Shown here piece by piece: positions 5,827 to 15,752 of a stretch of 19,051 nt of DNA. The position numbers and the translations under genes were made by a program. This DNA is from an uncultured Sediminicola sp. (GTDB lineage Bacteria; Bacteroidota; Bacteroidia; Flavobacteriales; Flavobacteriaceae), in the NCBI GenBank assembly GCA_938039345.1, contig CALHVB010000118.1:1-19051 (forward strand), in the 5' to 3' direction. Under the pieces are notes generated by a model. The model had not been told where the DNA came from, made no database searches, and saw only the letters and a program-made list of their open reading frames with translations. Every line of letters begins with the position of its first letter. Positions within the stretch are counted from its first letter, which is position 1.

Positions 5827-7419
5827 ATGAAATATAAAGCAACTGCTTTTTTTATGATGTTTTTACCATTATTATCCTTAGCACAAGAAACCGCAGAAAT
5901 AGGTTTAGATGAAAAAATAGACAAAGCTTTTAAACCAGTATCAGATTTCTTTTCAGCATTAGTTTTCTTTACAGTTTTTGATATTCCTTTTGTTTTAATC
6001 TTATTAGTACTAAGTGCCTTATTTTTTACTATTTATTTTGGGTTTCCAAACATAAGATATTTTGGAAAAGCAGTAAATACGGTAAGAGGCAAGTATGATG
6101 ATATCGAGAGCGGAGGATTAGAAAAAACAGATATGGCTATTGATGGTGATATCCCCGATACCATAAAAGATGAAAGTGAAGAAGGAGAAGTTAGTCATTT
6201 CCAAGCCCTAGCAACAGCAGTTTCGGGAACGGTGGGTAATGGTAATATAGCAGGTGTGGCTTTGGCAATTGCTTTAGGTGGTCCAGGTGCTACATTTTGG
6301 ATGATTATTTGTGGGCTTTTAGGAATGTCATCAAAATTTGTAGAGTGTACGCTAGGGGTTCAATATAGAGATGTAGGAGAAGATGGTACAGTATATGGCG
6401 GGCCAATGTATTATATAAGTAAGGGATTAAAAGAGAGAGGTTTTAAAACCTTAGGCAAAGTTGCAGCAGTATTATTTGCAATCTTTTGTATAGGAGGTTC
6501 CTTTGGAGGTGGTAATGCAGCGCAATCTAACCAGGCAACAATTGTATTAAAAAAATTGATGGGATTAGAAAGTACTAGTGCAGGAGCTATAATTGGACTT
6601 ATTTTGGCTATTTTGGTTGGAATAATAATTATTGGAGGAATTAAAAGAATAGCATCTGTAACAGAAAAGGTAGTGCCGTTTATGGCTGTAATGTATCTTT
6701 TGGCATGTTTGTATATCATATTATCTAATTTTAGTTTAGTGGGTGATGCTATTGCTTTAATAATGACAGAAGCTTTTAACCCTACTGCAATAGGAGTTGG
6801 TAGTGTTATAGGAGTATTGTTAGTAGGTTTTAAAAGAGCAGCATTTTCTAATGAAGCAGGGGCAGGTTCTGCATCTATTGCGCACTCTGCAGTAAAAACA
6901 AAATATTCGGCATCAGAAGGTTTGGTAGCTTTGTTAGAGCCATTTATAGATACGGTAGTTATTTGTACAATGACAGCTCTTGTTATTATTATATTTAATT
7001 TCGGAGGCTTTTTTGAGTATGGAGGAGAAGGTGCTGTAATGATTGATGGAGTTTCTTATGAAGGAGCAGGTATTACATCAATGGCTTTTGCACAGTATAT
7101 TCCTTATTCAGATGTCTTTTTAACAATAGCAGTAGTATTGTTTGCGGTATCAACAATGATTTCATGGTCGTACTACGGATTACAATCTTGGAAATTTTTA
7201 TTTGGAAGAGGTAAAACAGCAGATTTAGTTTATAAGTTATTGTTTTTAAGTTTTATTGTTATTGGAGCTGCGGCAAGTATGAAATCTATTTGGGATTTCT
7301 CTGATGCTATGATATTCGCCATGGTTTTCCCTAACATGATAGGTTTATTTTTCTTATTCCCGGTAGTTAAAAAACAATTAAATAGATATTTAGAAGCTAT
7401 AAAGACTGTTAAGTCATAA
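5827..7419 (+). CDS. AGCS family sodium:amino-acid (alanine/glycine) symporter
   Basis: A 530-residue inner-membrane transporter of the alanine or glycine:cation symporter family (the group of AgcS/DagA), which takes up small neutral amino acids with sodium. The family signatures are GTVGNGNIAGVALAIALGGPG (positions about 134-154), then MSSKFVECTLGVQYRD and GGPMYYISKGL, and the later SNEAGAGSASIAHSA loop. Ten or so hydrophobic segments follow. Compared with the usual 440-500 residues it has an extra N-terminus: a hydrophobic signal-like stretch (MKYKATAFFMMFLPLLSLAQ) before the first family helix. No terminator lies between its stop and the next start, 8 bp away. A terminator-like hairpin is found a little further on, inside the next gene. 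Exact substrate is inferred from family only. Confidence 0.93.
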   Translation: MKYKATAFFMMFLPLLSLAQETAEIGLDEKIDKAFKPVSDFFSALVFFTVFDIPFVLILLVLSALFFTIYFGFPNIRYFGKAVNTVRGKYDDIESGGLEKTDMAIDGDIPDTIKDESEEGEVSHFQALATAVSGTVGNGNIAGVALAIALGGPGATFWMIICGLLGMSSKFVECTLGVQYRDVGEDGTVYGGPMYYISKGLKERGFKTLGKVAAVLFAIFCIGGSFGGGNAAQSNQATIVLKKLMGLESTSAGAIIGLILAILVGIIIIGGIKRIASVTEKVVPFMAVMYLLACLYIILSNFSLVGDAIALIMTEAFNPTAIGVGSVIGVLLVGFKRAAFSNEAGAGSASIAHSAVKTKYSASEGLVALLEPFIDTVVICTMTALVIIIFNFGGFFEYGGEGAVMIDGVSYEGAGITSMAFAQYIPYSDVFLTIAVVLFAVSTMISWSYYGLQSWKFLFGRGKTADLVYKLLFLSFIVIGAAASMKSIWDFSDAMIFAMVFPNMIGLFFLFPVVKKQLNRYLEAIKTVKS

Positions 7420-7427
7420 GATTGCAA

Positions 7428-8306
7428 ATGAATAAATTTAAATCCCACTTTAAGTTCAATAAACAAGAACGAAGTGGGATTTTCTTTTTGTTGTTAATTA
7501 TAGTATTACTGCAATTAGGCTATTTTATATACTCTTATTTAAATGCTAGTATTTCCTCGGAAGTTTTTAAGGTTGATGAAGCTACAGAATTACAATTAGC
7601 CATTTTAAAAGAAAAAGCATCAAAAAAAGATACCATAAAGCAATATCCTTTTAACCCTAATTATATAACAGATTATAAAGGTTATGTATTAGGGATGTCT
7701 GTAGAAGAAATAGATAGGTTGCATGCTTTTAGGTTAAAGAATAAATATATAAACTCAGCTAAAGAGTTTCAGGATATTACGCTAGTATCAGACTCATTGT
7801 TAAAAAAAATAGTCCCCTATTTTAAATTTCCAGAATGGGCTAGCCAGAAAAATAATACTCGTGTAGTTAAAAAGAATAGTGTAAAAAAAGTAAATCATGT
7901 TAAAGATTTAAATACAGCTACGGCAGCAGAATTAAAAAAGATAAATGGGGTAGGAGATAAATTATCAAAAAGGATTGTAAAATTTAGAAAAACGTTAGGT
8001 GGTTTTTTGTTAGATAATCAATTAGAAGATGTTTATGGTTTACAACCAGAAGTAGTAAATCGCATTTTGTTTAATTATAGAGTGTTATCAAAACCAAAAA
8101 TAACCCAAGTAAATATAAATGAAGCATCTGCCTATGAAATATCAAAAATTGCATATATAAGTTACCCAGTGGCTAAGAAAATTATAGCGTATAAGCAAGA
8201 GAATGGTTTGGTTAAATCATTTGAAGAGTTAAACAAAATAGAAGGATTTCCTGCGGATAAGATTGATAGAATTAAATTATATTTGTACATAAAATTGCTA
8301 GAATGA
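7428..8306 (+). CDS. Helix-hairpin-helix (ComEA-like) membrane-anchored protein
   Basis: The ATG at 7428 gives 292 residues, beginning MNKFKSHFKFNKQERSG; an in-frame TTG at 7422 adds only two residues. One membrane helix (about residues 18-38) anchors it, followed by a linker and three helix-hairpin-helix units. The last two are clear: DLNTATAAELKKINGVGDKLSKRI (about 160-183) and VNINEASAYEISKIAYISYPVAKKI (about 227-250). HhH motifs bind DNA backbone non-specifically. The arrangement resembles ComEA of the competence machinery, though a link to DNA uptake is only an inference. Its stop codon overlaps a possible ATG of the next gene (ATGA at 8303-8306), so the two are co-transcribed. The first codons contain a terminator-like hairpin. 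Confidence 0.88.
   Translation: MNKFKSHFKFNKQERSGIFFLLLIIVLLQLGYFIYSYLNASISSEVFKVDEATELQLAILKEKASKKDTIKQYPFNPNYITDYKGYVLGMSVEEIDRLHAFRLKNKYINSAKEFQDITLVSDSLLKKIVPYFKFPEWASQKNNTRVVKKNSVKKVNHVKDLNTATAAELKKINGVGDKLSKRIVKFRKTLGGFLLDNQLEDVYGLQPEVVNRILFNYRVLSKPKITQVNINEASAYEISKIAYISYPVAKKIIAYKQENGLVKSFEELNKIEGFPADKIDRIKLYLYIKLLE
7440..7490 (+). terminator. Terminator-like hairpin inside the start of the HhH gene
   Basis: An 11-bp perfect stem (7440-7450 with 7472-7482), with an inner GTTC/GAAC stem (7454-7457 with 7467-7470), is followed by TCTTTTTG. It starts 21 bases past the symporter stop codon but lies within codons 5-19 of the HhH protein. It may terminate or attenuate transcription after the symporter, or be partly a by-product of the conserved peptide encoded there. 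Confidence 0.5.
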
Positions 8307-8326
8307 TTTCAGATACAATATCAACA

Positions 8327-9466
8327 ATGAATTTTGATTATTCGGAGACTCAAAAAATGGTCGCTGCATCTGCAAAAGAATATGCGGAACAATACCTTAG
8401 GCCATATGTTATGGAGTGGGACGAGTCACAGGTTTTTCCAGTGGAAGCCTTGAAAAAAGCAGGGGAATTAGGATTTATGGGGGTTTTGGTTCCTGAAGAA
8501 TTTGGGGGCTCTGGGCTAGGATATCATGAGTATATAGCAATAATAGAAGAAATATCTAAAGTAGATCCTTCTATTGGTTTATCTGTGGCAGCACATAATT
8601 CGTTATGTACAAATCATATATTATCATTTGGAACTCAAGAACAAAAAGAAAAGTGGATACCTAAATTGGCAAGTGCAGAGCATATTGGAGCTTGGGGATT
8701 AACAGAGCATAATACAGGGTCAGATGCTGGGGGTATGAGTACAACAGCAGTTAAAGATGGTGACGATTGGGTATTAAATGGTGCTAAGAATTTTATTACC
8801 CACGGAAAAAGTGGCGATATAGCAGTTGTAGTTGTTAGAACAGGAGAAAAAGGAGATAGCCATGGCATGTCTGCTTTTGTTGTAGAAAGAGGTACTCCAG
8901 GTTTTACAGCTGGTAAAAAAGAAGATAAATTAGGAATGCGTGCCAGTGAAACAGCTGAGTTGGTATTTTCTAATTGTAGAATTCCAGATGCCAATCGCTT
9001 AGGAGAAATAGGAGATGGTTTTATACAATCTATGAAAATATTAGATGGTGGCCGTATATCTATAGGAGCATTGTCTTTAGGTATTTCTAAAGGCGCTTAT
9101 GAAGCAGCATTAAAGTATGCAAAAGAGAGACATCAATTTGGAAAGCCAATAAGTGAATTTCAAGGAATTTCTTTTAAATTGGCAGATATGGCTACAGAAA
9201 TTGAAGCATCAGAATTGTTGTTGCATAAATCTGCATACCTTAAGAATGCAGGGAAAAAAGTAACAAAAATAGGAGCTATGTCTAAAATGTATGCCTCAGA
9301 AGTATGTGTAAAAATAGCGAATGATGCGGTGCAAATACATGGAGGATATGGTTATACAAAAGATTTTCCTGTAGAGAAATTTTATAGAGATGCAAAGCTA
9401 TGTACTATTGGAGAAGGTACTACAGAAATTCAAAAAGTAGTAATTGCAAAAAATATTTTAAAATAA
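8327..9466 (+). CDS. Acyl-CoA dehydrogenase
   Basis: A flavin (FAD) enzyme that introduces the alpha-beta double bond into acyl-CoA, passing electrons to ETF, in fatty-acid or branched-chain amino-acid breakdown. The ATG at 8327 gives 379 residues (MNFDYSETQK), the standard length for the family. An alternative ATG at 8303, overlapping the previous stop, would add 8 residues. Visible motifs are WGLTEHNTGSDAGG (FAD and substrate binding), KNFITHG, ERHQFGKPISEFQ, QIHGGYGYTKDFPVEKFYRD and IGEGTTEIQK. The Glu in GEG (about residue 363) is at the position of the catalytic base in short- and medium-chain enzymes. Chain-length preference is not decided by these motifs. It is the last gene of the run starting with DUF2851; no terminator is seen before the rpsU promoter. 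Confidence 0.93.
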   Translation: MNFDYSETQKMVAASAKEYAEQYLRPYVMEWDESQVFPVEALKKAGELGFMGVLVPEEFGGSGLGYHEYIAIIEEISKVDPSIGLSVAAHNSLCTNHILSFGTQEQKEKWIPKLASAEHIGAWGLTEHNTGSDAGGMSTTAVKDGDDWVLNGAKNFITHGKSGDIAVVVVRTGEKGDSHGMSAFVVERGTPGFTAGKKEDKLGMRASETAELVFSNCRIPDANRLGEIGDGFIQSMKILDGGRISIGALSLGISKGAYEAALKYAKERHQFGKPISEFQGISFKLADMATEIEASELLLHKSAYLKNAGKKVTKIGAMSKMYASEVCVKIANDAVQIHGGYGYTKDFPVEKFYRDAKLCTIGEGTTEIQKVVIAKNILK

Positions 9467-9492
9467 ACTAATTCTAATTCGTTTATTACTTG

Positions 9493-9500
9493 TATATTTG
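9493..9500 (+). promoter_or_regulatory. rpsU promoter -7 box
   Basis: TATATTTG matches TAnnTTTG exactly. There is no clear TTG at the usual 19-base distance, only an AT-rich TTC. Transcription would start near 9504, giving a 5' UTR of about 34 bases that contains the Shine-Dalgarno sequence. Confidence 0.6.
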
Positions 9501-9522
9501 CAATCCGAAAATCACTAAAGAG

Positions 9523-9529
9523 AGGAGGT
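9523..9529 (+). promoter_or_regulatory. Strong Shine-Dalgarno sequence of rpsU
   Basis: AGGAGGT lies 8 bases before the rpsU ATG at 9538, at ideal spacing, and decides the start against an in-frame TTG at 9490. It is the only strong Shine-Dalgarno I see ahead of any gene in the window. In Flavobacteriia bS21 helps hide the anti-Shine-Dalgarno of 16S rRNA, so a strong site on rpsU itself points to feedback control. Confidence 0.88.
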
Positions 9530-9537
9530 TAAAGCTT

Positions 9538-9759
9538 ATGTTAATTATACCAATTAAAGAAGGAGAAAATATAGATAGGCCGCTAAAGCGTTTCAAACGT
9601 AAGTTTGATAAAACTGGTACTATGCGTCAATTAAGAAAGCGTCAGCAGTTTATAAAGCCATCTGTTAAGAATAGAGCAAAAGTTCAAAAGGCACAATATA
9701 TTCAAGGTCTTAGAGATCAAGAAGAAATATCAAGTCTATTGTATTTAAGTATAATATAA
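9538..9759 (+). CDS. rpsU: 30S ribosomal protein bS21
   Basis: A small basic protein of the 30S platform near the 3' end of 16S rRNA. From the ATG at 9538 it has 73 residues: MLIIPIKEGENIDRPLKRFK, then KFDKTGTMRQLRKRQQF and PSVKNRAKVQKAQYIQ, the standard Bacteroidota bS21 sequence. The Tyr in KAQYIQ is residue 54, the position I recall as contacting the anti-Shine-Dalgarno tail in the Flavobacterium johnsoniae ribosome structure. The protein ends with ISSLLYLSII, a hydrophobic tail that seems to exceed the usual length of about 64 residues. It has its own promoter, a strong Shine-Dalgarno and a terminator, so it is probably monocistronic and self-regulated in translation. Confidence 0.95.
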   Translation: MLIIPIKEGENIDRPLKRFKRKFDKTGTMRQLRKRQQFIKPSVKNRAKVQKAQYIQGLRDQEEISSLLYLSII

Positions 9760-9787
9760 AATCCCGCTATTAGCGGGATTTTTTTGT
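9758..9787 (+). terminator. Terminator after rpsU
   Basis: A GC-rich stem (AAAATCCCGCTA with TAGCGGGATTTT, from 9758 to 9782) starts at the stop codon and runs into a T-tract. A classical intrinsic terminator. Confidence 0.92.
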
Positions 9788-9859
9788 TTTAAATTTTTAC
9801 ATAAAATATAATATATGGTTTAATATTGTGTTCTTGTTTGTGAATCTAAATAAATCATA

Positions 9860-10744
9860 ATGAGAAAATTATCTGTTTTTATTTTTAGTTTGCTTGTTTC
9901 TATGTCGTCATTTGCTCAGGATCAGGTAATAACAGAAGAAGAATTGGCGTATGAGGCTGTTCTTGATAGTATAGAAAAATCATTTAAATATGAGTACGGA
10001 GTAATTCGATTAAAAGATGGTGTGGCCTCTATAAATGTACCAGAAGGTTATAAATTTTTAGGAGCAGAACAAAGCGCTTATGTATTGTCCGATCTATGGG
10101 GGAATCCGCCAAGTGAAGTTTTAGGTCTTTTGTTTCCCGAAGATATATCTCCGTTAAGTGATAATTTTACATATGCAGTAGAAGTTACCTATTCGGAAGA
10201 TGGTTATGTAGAAGATGAAGATGCAGAAGATATAGATTATGATGATTTATTAGAGGAAATGCAAAAAGAAGCAAGAGAAGGTAATAGTGCTAGAGTAGCT
10301 CAAGGGTATGGGGAAATAGAGCTAGTAGGTTGGGCATCTGAGCCGTTTTATGATCAGGAAAATAAAAAATTGCATTGGGCTAAAGAATTAAAATTTGAAG
10401 GAACAGATGTAAATACATTAAACTATAATATTAGAATTTTAGGAAGAAAAGGCTATTTAAATATGAATGCTATTGGAGATATGGATGTGCTTCCTCTTTT
10501 TAATAAAGATATAGATGCTATTCTAAAAAGTGCGGAGTTTAATGAAGGTTATACTTATGCAGATTTTGATGCAGGTTTAGATGATGTTGCTGCTTATGGC
10601 ATAGGTGGTTTGGTTGCAGGAAAAGTATTGGCTAAAGTTGGTTTCTTTGCGGTATTACTTAAATTTTGGAAATTTATAGCTGTAGGAGTAGTTGGTTTAT
10701 TTAGTGTGTTCAAAAAGAAAATATTTGGCTCTAAAGAAGCTTAA
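9860..10744 (+). CDS. DUF2167 domain membrane protein
   Basis: A 294-residue protein I recognise as DUF2167, a family of predicted membrane-anchored proteins of unknown function. It has a signal peptide (MRKLSVFIFSLLVSMSSFA, cleavage before QDQ). The large exported domain starts with the family's GVIRLKDGVASINVPEGYKFL and LWGNPPSE-LGLLFPED segments, and includes GWASEPFYDQENKKLHWAKEL and LNYNIRILGRKGYLNMNA. A strongly acidic stretch (about residues 110-135) lies in the middle, and two hydrophobic helices near the C-terminus (about 240-280) end in the basic tail FKKKIFGSKEA. Length is normal for the family. It stands alone between the rpsU terminator and a shared bidirectional terminator. Confidence 0.9.
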   Translation: MRKLSVFIFSLLVSMSSFAQDQVITEEELAYEAVLDSIEKSFKYEYGVIRLKDGVASINVPEGYKFLGAEQSAYVLSDLWGNPPSEVLGLLFPEDISPLSDNFTYAVEVTYSEDGYVEDEDAEDIDYDDLLEEMQKEAREGNSARVAQGYGEIELVGWASEPFYDQENKKLHWAKELKFEGTDVNTLNYNIRILGRKGYLNMNAIGDMDVLPLFNKDIDAILKSAEFNEGYTYADFDAGLDDVAAYGIGGLVAGKVLAKVGFFAVLLKFWKFIAVGVVGLFSVFKKKIFGSKEA

Positions 10745-10759
10745 ACTAAATAATATATC

Positions 10760-10808
10760 ACATACAAAAAGCGGAATTACATCATGTGTAATTCCGCTTT
10801 TTGTATGT
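10760..10808. terminator. Bidirectional terminator between convergent genes
   Basis: A 21-bp perfect stem (10760-10780 with 10788-10808) around a 7-base loop, A-rich on one arm and T-rich on the other, sits between the convergent DUF2167 and DUF2911 genes and can serve both. Confidence 0.9.
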
Positions 10809-10825
10809 TATAGGAATTCCTTTAT

Positions 10826-11368
10826 TTAAAAAGCTATAGGTAATGCTACACGAGTTTTTCCCCAAGCTAGTATTAATTCTGTAGAAGATTCGTTGTCCTC
10901 TATAAAAGCTATAGAAAAAGCTTCAAGACTATCAGCACCTTTACTAGTACTTGCCTTAAATCTTGCAATATCTGCTGCTTTATCGTAAGAATAAGCCCCC
11001 CATTGGTTTAATTTGCTATTTAAAATAATGGTCCAAGAGTTAGCTTCCGGAATGGTAAATAAAGAATAAGTACCAGCTTTTATGGATTCTCCTCCTATTT
11101 TAGCATCCTTGTAAAAAGTAATCTCAACAGATTCGTTGGCGCCTGTACGCCATACTTTTCCTGCCGGAGCAAGTTCAGATATAGAACGACTTTTTAATTG
11201 CGGTCTGCTGTATATGATTTTAATTAGTTTGTCAGATATTTTGTAGCTAGACGGATAGGTTGCAATATCTGCAGGGCTTTTATCTAAACCACCAAATTTT
11301 TGAGCTTGTGTAGTGTTGGTAAATATTAATGCAAGGATTAATAAGGAAAAAGTAAGTGTTTTTTTCAT
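10826..11368 (-). CDS. DUF2911 domain secreted protein
   Basis: A 180-residue protein with a signal peptide (MKKTLTFSLLILALIFTNTTQA, cleavage before QKF) and a single DUF2911 domain, a family of unknown function frequent in Bacteroidota. Recognisable segments are KIIYSRPQLKSRSI, LAPAGKVWRTGANESVEITF, IKAGTYSLFTIPE, WTIILNSKLNQWGAY and the C-terminal ELILAWGKTRVALPI. Length fits the family. It is probably periplasmic or surface exposed. It converges with the DUF2167 gene across a shared terminator and is divergent from asnB across 242 bp. I found no convincing -7 box for it; TGATTTTG about 60 bases upstream is the nearest. Confidence 0.9.
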   Translation of the reverse strand: MKKTLTFSLLILALIFTNTTQAQKFGGLDKSPADIATYPSSYKISDKLIKIIYSRPQLKSRSISELAPAGKVWRTGANESVEITFYKDAKIGGESIKAGTYSLFTIPEANSWTIILNSKLNQWGAYSYDKAADIARFKASTSKGADSLEAFSIAFIEDNESSTELILAWGKTRVALPIAF

Positions 11369-11551
11369 AATGTTTTTGAGTTGAATTTTTAAAATTAAAT
11401 AAATTTTTAAGGATTGTTCTTAAAAAGTAGTTAAACTTACTTAAGCCTTACAAAATCATTACATTATAAAAGATAAATTACTTTATAGTTTCATATTGTA
11501 TGTTTAATAATAATTTTTGTTTCAAATTATAATCAATATATGTGTTTGTGT

Positions 11552-11581
11552 TTGTTTTTTGATAGTGTATGTTCATATTTG
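11552..11581 (+). promoter_or_regulatory. asnB promoter
   Basis: TTTG (TTG at 11552-11554) is followed after 19 bases by CATATTTG (11574-11581), one mismatch from TAnnTTTG. The predicted start of transcription is about 25 bases before the asnB ATG. The rest of the 242-bp divergent region shows nothing I can name. Confidence 0.65.
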
Positions 11582-11610
11582 TACTTTAATTGATTATAAA
11601 TACATAGAGT

Positions 11611-13275
11611 ATGTGTGGAATTGTATGTGCGTTTGATGTAAAAGAGAGCACAGAGGCATTAAGACCTCAGTTATTGGAGATGTCGAAGAAAATTAGACAT
11701 AGAGGTCCAGATTGGAGTGGAATTTTTTCTAACGAAAAAGCAATTTTGGCGCACGAGCGTTTAGCAATTGTAGATCCAACATCTGGAACACAACCTTTAT
11801 ATAGTGATAATGGTAATTTGGTGCTAGCGGCAAACGGAGAGATATATAATCATAGAGAATTACGTAAGCAATTTGAAGGAAAATATGATTTTAAAACAGA
11901 ATCTGATTGCGAAGTAATTTTAGCTTTATACAAAGAGAAAGGTGCTACGTTTGTAGATGAAATGAACGGGATATTTGGTTTTGCTATTTATGACATAGAA
12001 AAAGATGAATATTTTATAGCACGAGACCACATGGGAATTATTCCTCTTTATATTGGTTGGGATGAAAATGGAACTTTTTATGTAGCATCAGAATTAAAAG
12101 CCTTAGAAGGAACATGTACTAAAATAGAGCTTTTTCCTCCAGGTCATTATTTGTCTAGTAAAGATGGGCAATTAACAAGATGGTATTCTAGAGATTGGAT
12201 GGAATATGATGCTGTAAAAGAAAATGAAACAAGCATACAGGAAATTAAAGAAGCTTTAGAGGCAGCAGTAAAAAGACAGTTAATGTCCGATGTTCCTTAT
12301 GGCGTTTTATTATCAGGAGGTTTAGATTCTTCTATTACTTCTGCAGTAGCTAAAAAATATGCAGAAAAGAGAGTAGAGTCTAATGATGAAACTGGAGCTT
12401 GGTGGCCACAATTGCACTCTTTTTCTGTAGGCTTAGAAGGTTCTCCAGATTTAGCAGCAGCTCAAAAAGTAGCTGATCATATTGGAACAGTACACCATTA
12501 AATAAAATTTACTATTCAAGAAGGTTTAGATGCTATTAGAGATGTTGTTTATAACTTAGAAACTTATGATATGACAACCATTAGAGCTTCTACTCCTATG
12601 TATCTTATGGCTAGAGTAATTAAGTCTATGGGGATAAAAATGGTATTGTCTGGTGAAGGAGCTGATGAATTGTTTGGTGGCTATCTATATTTTCATAAAG
12701 CACCTAATGCTCAAGAGTTTCATGAAGAAACAGTACGTAAGTTAGATAAGTTGCATATGTACGACTGTTTAAGAGCAAACAAATCTTTAGCAGCTTGGGG
12801 TATAGAAGGTCGTGTGCCATTCTTAGATAAAGAATTTATGGATGTAGCTATGCGTATTAATCCGCAAGATAAAATGATTAACGGAGAACGTATGGAAAAA
12901 TGGGTTGTTCGTAAGGCATTTGAAGATATGTTGCCAGAGAGTGTAGCGTGGAGACAAAAAGAGCAGTTTTCTGATGGAGTTGGTTACAGCTGGATTGATA
13001 CTTTAAAACAAGTTGTAGAAGAAGAGGTAACGGATGAGCAATTGGCAAATGCACAATATAAGTTCCCTTTACAAACGCCTCTGTCAAAAGAAGAGTTTTA
13101 CTATAGAAGTATTTTTGAATCTCATTTCCCATCAGATGCAGCAGCACTATGTGTACCTCAAGAAGCATCGGTGGCGTGTAGTACAAAAATAGCTTTAGAA
13201 TGGGATGAAGCATTTAAAAACATGAATGACCCATCTGGTAGAGCAGTAGCTAATGTACATGATGATGCATATTAG
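11611..13275 (+). pseudogene. asnB: Asparagine synthase B, interrupted by an in-frame stop codon
   Basis: AsnB makes asparagine from aspartate using glutamine and ATP. The frame from 11611 to 13275 is 554 sense-length codons, the same length as E. coli AsnB, but codon 297 (12499-12501) is TAA. The conserved sequence at this point is GTVHHEI, so a single GAA-to-TAA change (Glu to stop) explains it; the frame continues without a shift. Before the stop are the glutaminase nucleophile Cys2, RHRGPDWSG and the ATP pyrophosphate loop SGGLDSS (235-241). After it are TTIRASTPMYLMAR, SGEGADELFGGYL and EARVPFLD-like GRVPFLDKEF, all intact. The truncated product would lack most of the synthetase domain. 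A restart at the ATG at 12571 would give a 234-residue C-terminal piece. It may be a true nonsense mutation or a sequencing error. Confidence 0.93.
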
Positions 13276-13393
13276 TCTATTTTATAAGTAGTTTAACGTA
13301 TTATTAGTAATAAAATAAATTATTAGTTCGTTATTATAATATCAAAGAGAATTATCAATCTGTTTTACAGTTTTTTAATTATAATTAGTCCTT

Positions 13394-13422
13394 AAAAAGC
13401 ACCCAATTTGGGTGCTTTTTTT
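13394..13422 (+). terminator. Terminator downstream of asnB
   Basis: A 13-base arm pair (AAAAAGCACCCAA with TTGGGTGCTTTTT, 13394-13420) followed by more T residues. It lies about 118 bases past the asnB stop; the sequence between is AT-rich and featureless to my eye. Confidence 0.9.
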
Positions 13423-15568
<2,146 letters not shown>

Positions 15569-15592
15569 AAAGTAGGTAAACATAAATATAAG

Positions 15593-15625
15593 AGCTCGCA
15601 CAAATAGTGCGAGCTTTTTGTTTTT
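15593..15625 (+). terminator. Terminator after gyrB
   Basis: A 9-bp GC-rich stem (AGCTCGCAC with GTGCGAGCT, 15593-15615) with loop AAATA is followed by TTTTGTTTTTT, 25 bases past the gyrB stop. Confidence 0.92.
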
Positions 15626-15752
15626 TATAGAGAAAAAAAATAGTTAATATCAATTTTTGGCTCGTTTGTGTATAAAAACGGTATTTACGCAACAAAAAAA
15701 GTTATAGGAGTTATTGGTTTTTTAGTTTTGGGTAAACCAATTTAAATAAACC

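Noticed and set aside
6411..6719. Open frame on the minus strand
   Set aside because: Antisense shadow of the AGCS symporter; the reverse complement of membrane helices gives hydrophobic nonsense.
8635..8994. Open frame on the minus strand
   Set aside because: Antisense inside the acyl-CoA dehydrogenase, whose motifs are continuous on the plus strand.
9490..9537. N-terminal extension of bS21 from a TTG
   Set aside because: It overlaps the promoter box and the Shine-Dalgarno sequence; the Shine-Dalgarno places the start at 9538.
12878..13213. Open frame on the minus strand
   Set aside because: Antisense inside the 3' half of asnB; no recognisable features.
12571..13275. Separate gene for a C-terminal asparagine synthase protein
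   Set aside because: It is in the same frame as the upstream half with only one stop codon between them, so it is the rest of a broken asnB, not an independent gene.
13301..13313. Palindrome TTATTAGTAATAA downstream of asnB
   Set aside because: Short, AT-only apart from its centre and not next to a promoter or stop; expected by chance in this base composition.
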